Of a stretch of DNA of 14,952 nucleotides, positions 13,510-14,952 are shown in pieces (the first letter of the stretch is position 1; each line of letters begins with the position of its first letter). The position numbers were made by a program, and so were the translations under genes. The notes under the pieces are model-generated. The model had not been told where the DNA came from. It saw nothing but the letters and a program-made list of their open reading frames with translations, and did no database searches. The stretch comes from Ruminococcaceae bacterium FB2012 (GTDB taxonomy: Bacteria > Bacillota > Clostridia > Oscillospirales > Ruminococcaceae): assembly GCA_900104495.1 (NCBI GenBank), contig FMXS01000033.1:2202-17153 (forward strand), given 5' to 3'.

Positions 13510-13615
13510 AACACGGGGCTGAACAAAAAAACTTCTGAAAGACCCGGAGATCTGTAAAGAAGTTGTCAAGATCAGTATGATATACTGAGATCAAAGAAAA
13601 GGGAAACACCCGAAA
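13510..13615 (+). repeat. ~110-bp direct repeat, right copy, starting at the attR half-site
   Basis: Pairs with 875-987. Its left limit is sharp and coincides with the right half of the target motif (AACACGGGG), where the element ends. Confidence 0.8.
13562..13615 (+). promoter_or_regulatory. Promoter-like box, copy PB, for the 13712 gene
   Basis: GTTGTCAAGATC, extended -10 TG-A-TATACT (13581-13586), GATCAAAGAAAAGGGAAAC and CCCGAAA. It is followed within 100 bases by the secreted protein start. Same family as the copies at 631, 821 and 934. Confidence 0.55.
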
Positions 13616-13711
13616 CCGAAAGGAGAAACAAAAATGAAAAACACAAAAACAAACACTGAGATCACAAACGTAAACAACAAAACAAACAACACCATGAAGG
13701 AGGAAACAACA

Positions 13712-14952
13712 ATGAAAAACACAGCTAAGAAAAACAACAAGATCACCCGCAAGATAGCCGCAATGCTCGCAGCAGTTATGGCTATGACCACAATGGCAAC
13801 CATCGGCGCTTCCGCAAACACAGACGACGTCATTAAGATGAACACCCGATCGGCTATCACACGTTCGGCAAGCACAAGCTTTACCGATGACACCAAGATT
13901 ACAGTTGACGATGACACCAAGATGATCGTTGACCTTACCTCAAAGACACTGTTCACGTTCCTTAACGAGTGTACACCTTACGGCAAGTTCGTAACTCCGG
14001 TGCTGGAGACGCTCCTCGGTTCCTTGATCGACACACCTGAAGATCCCACACAGAAAAAGCTCGATGAGATCAACGATAAGCTCGACAAGCTGTTCGATAA
14101 GGTCGATGAGGCTGAAAGCTCGCTGAAAGGCTTCTTCTGCAACGAGCTGGGCGTGCAGTCCTTCTACGATGACCTTATCAACTTCAAGGCAGACGCTGAG
14201 AGCATCAACGACACTATCCAGAAGACCTTTAAAGACAATACCCTCACCAATGCTCAGAAGCTCGCCAAGATCTCTGAAATGATAGGCTCCAAGACTGAAT
14301 GGAGAGCAAACTTTGAGAAGGATCTCAGAGTCCTCAATTCCAAGCTTGCAAAGCCGTCAGTCACAGCCGAAGGCAACATCTTTGAACTGGTTTACAACCA
14401 CTACTGCAAGGACGTTATGTTCAGCGGCGAGGCTCTCGACAAGGCAAAGCCGGCATTCGATTTCATCATGGAGACCTACACAGCATCCTGCACGGCTATA
14501 ATCGAAGGTCTTGCAGCACAGAGATACATCGCAGAAAACCTGACTGCTGAAGAAAAGGCATCTGTACAGGGATATATGAACCACATCTGCACCAGCGTCA
14601 AGGATATCGACGAAGAGATCAAGTTCGTCAGCGAAAAGCTGACAGGCGTTATCACAAAGGAAAATGAGACCAAAGAGGTTTTACGTTACCGCAGATACGA
14701 TACCGGTGAACTGATCCCCGAGGATTGGCCTGTTGAAAACTGGATAGTCGGCGGAGAAGGAAGAGTATACTGTGCATACACAGGCAAAGGCTCGATCAAA
14801 GTATATCCTATGTGGATCAAAGAATCGGCAGCAACTATAGACGATTCCGCGACAGTAAAGAAAATGTATGACAATATGCAGGCCAAATCCAGACAGATCA
14901 TCGTAGAGCACGGACACACCAACGTAGAAGTTAAAGCCGGCCTCACCCTGCA
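13712..14952 (+). CDS. Secreted helical protein, C-terminus beyond the window
   Basis: The open frame runs to the window end without a stop (413 codons from this start). The start is chosen because AAGGAGG precedes it and the product then opens with a normal signal peptide (basic MKNTAKKNNKITRK, Ala/Met core, ASA at about 33-35), like the 153-608 protein. An in-frame ATG at 13634, also with a fair ribosome-binding site, would add 26 Asn/Thr/Lys-rich residues. The mature part has a hydrophobic segment (about 77-105, with GKFVTPVLETLLGSLI), a coiled coil (about 112-130, LDEINDKLDKLFDKVDE), and long amphipathic helices, then a Trp/Tyr-rich part. A hydrophobic segment plus long helices recalls alpha-helical membrane-active proteins, but no family is recognised. 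It lies just outside the element. Confidence 0.8.
   Translation, partial: MKNTAKKNNKITRKIAAMLAAVMAMTTMATIGASANTDDVIKMNTRSAITRSASTSFTDDTKITVDDDTKMIVDLTSKTLFTFLNECTPYGKFVTPVLETLLGSLIDTPEDPTQKKLDEINDKLDKLFDKVDEAESSLKGFFCNELGVQSFYDDLINFKADAESINDTIQKTFKDNTLTNAQKLAKISEMIGSKTEWRANFEKDLRVLNSKLAKPSVTAEGNIFELVYNHYCKDVMFSGEALDKAKPAFDFIMETYTASCTAIIEGLAAQRYIAENLTAEEKASVQGYMNHICTSVKDIDEEIKFVSEKLTGVITKENETKEVLRYRRYDTGELIPEDWPVENWIVGGEGRVYCAYTGKGSIKVYPMWIKESAATIDDSATVKKMYDNMQAKSRQIIVEHGHTNVEVKAGLTL

Noticed and set aside
875..13615. The ~110-bp direct repeats as a target-site duplication made by the element
   Set aside because: They differ at about 7% of positions plus an indel, begin at different points relative to the promoter boxes, and are explained as pre-existing tandem units; the real duplication is only AA.
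1..14952. tRNA, rRNA and conjugation (type IV secretion) genes
   Set aside because: None were seen on either strand, so the element is called mobilizable and not self-transmissible.

Overview
The window looks like chromosome of a gut or rumen Firmicute of the Ruminococcus group. The signs are AAGGAGG ribosome-binding sites, a BspA-like leucine-rich surface protein, a TnpX-type large serine recombinase with a TnpW-like partner, and Firmicute-style MobC/MobA genes. The species cannot be fixed from sequence alone.

Most of the window (989-13509, about 12.5 kb) is one integrated mobile element, and its ends can be read to the base. Outside it lie two divergent loci for small secreted proteins: 153-608 on the minus strand and 13712 to beyond the window on the plus strand. 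Both are preceded by copies of one promoter-like box. On the plus side the boxes formed a tandem array of about 110 bp units. The element sits in the second copy of a CCCCGAAAACACGGGG motif in that array; the first copy (868-883) is still intact. Joining the two flanks rebuilds the motif with an AA duplicated, and the two element termini are imperfect inverted repeats (20 of 26 positions) starting exactly at those joints. A 2-bp duplication is what a large serine recombinase leaves, and such a gene lies 75 bp from the right end.

Inside the element, left to right: a terminator hairpin; an AT-rich cargo block on the minus strand (889-aa BspA-like repeat protein, a 98-aa unknown, a zinc-ribbon membrane protein); a tyrosine integrase with its own promoter and flanking GACCA pairs; and a 1.6-kb gene-free region. 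That region holds two probable small-RNA transcription units, one under a LexA-box-like operator, and a diverged array of about five 165-209 bp units carrying a conserved hairpin. Then come a RepA/AAA_25 ATPase, clustered TACTGTCACG repeats, an oriT-like hairpin region, mobC, and a mobA relaxase with a membrane protein gene nested in another frame. Last are two odd-length palindromes, tnpW, tnpX and a terminator.

The likely working order is: tnpX (with tnpW) excises and inserts the element; MobC, MobA and the nested MobB-like protein process oriT so that a helper conjugation system can move it, since no type IV secretion genes are seen; RepA may allow limited replication or strand separation. 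The combination RepA helicase + MobC + MobA with a nested membrane MobB resembles the logic of plasmid RSF1010. The repeat and RNA region before repA is the least explained part.
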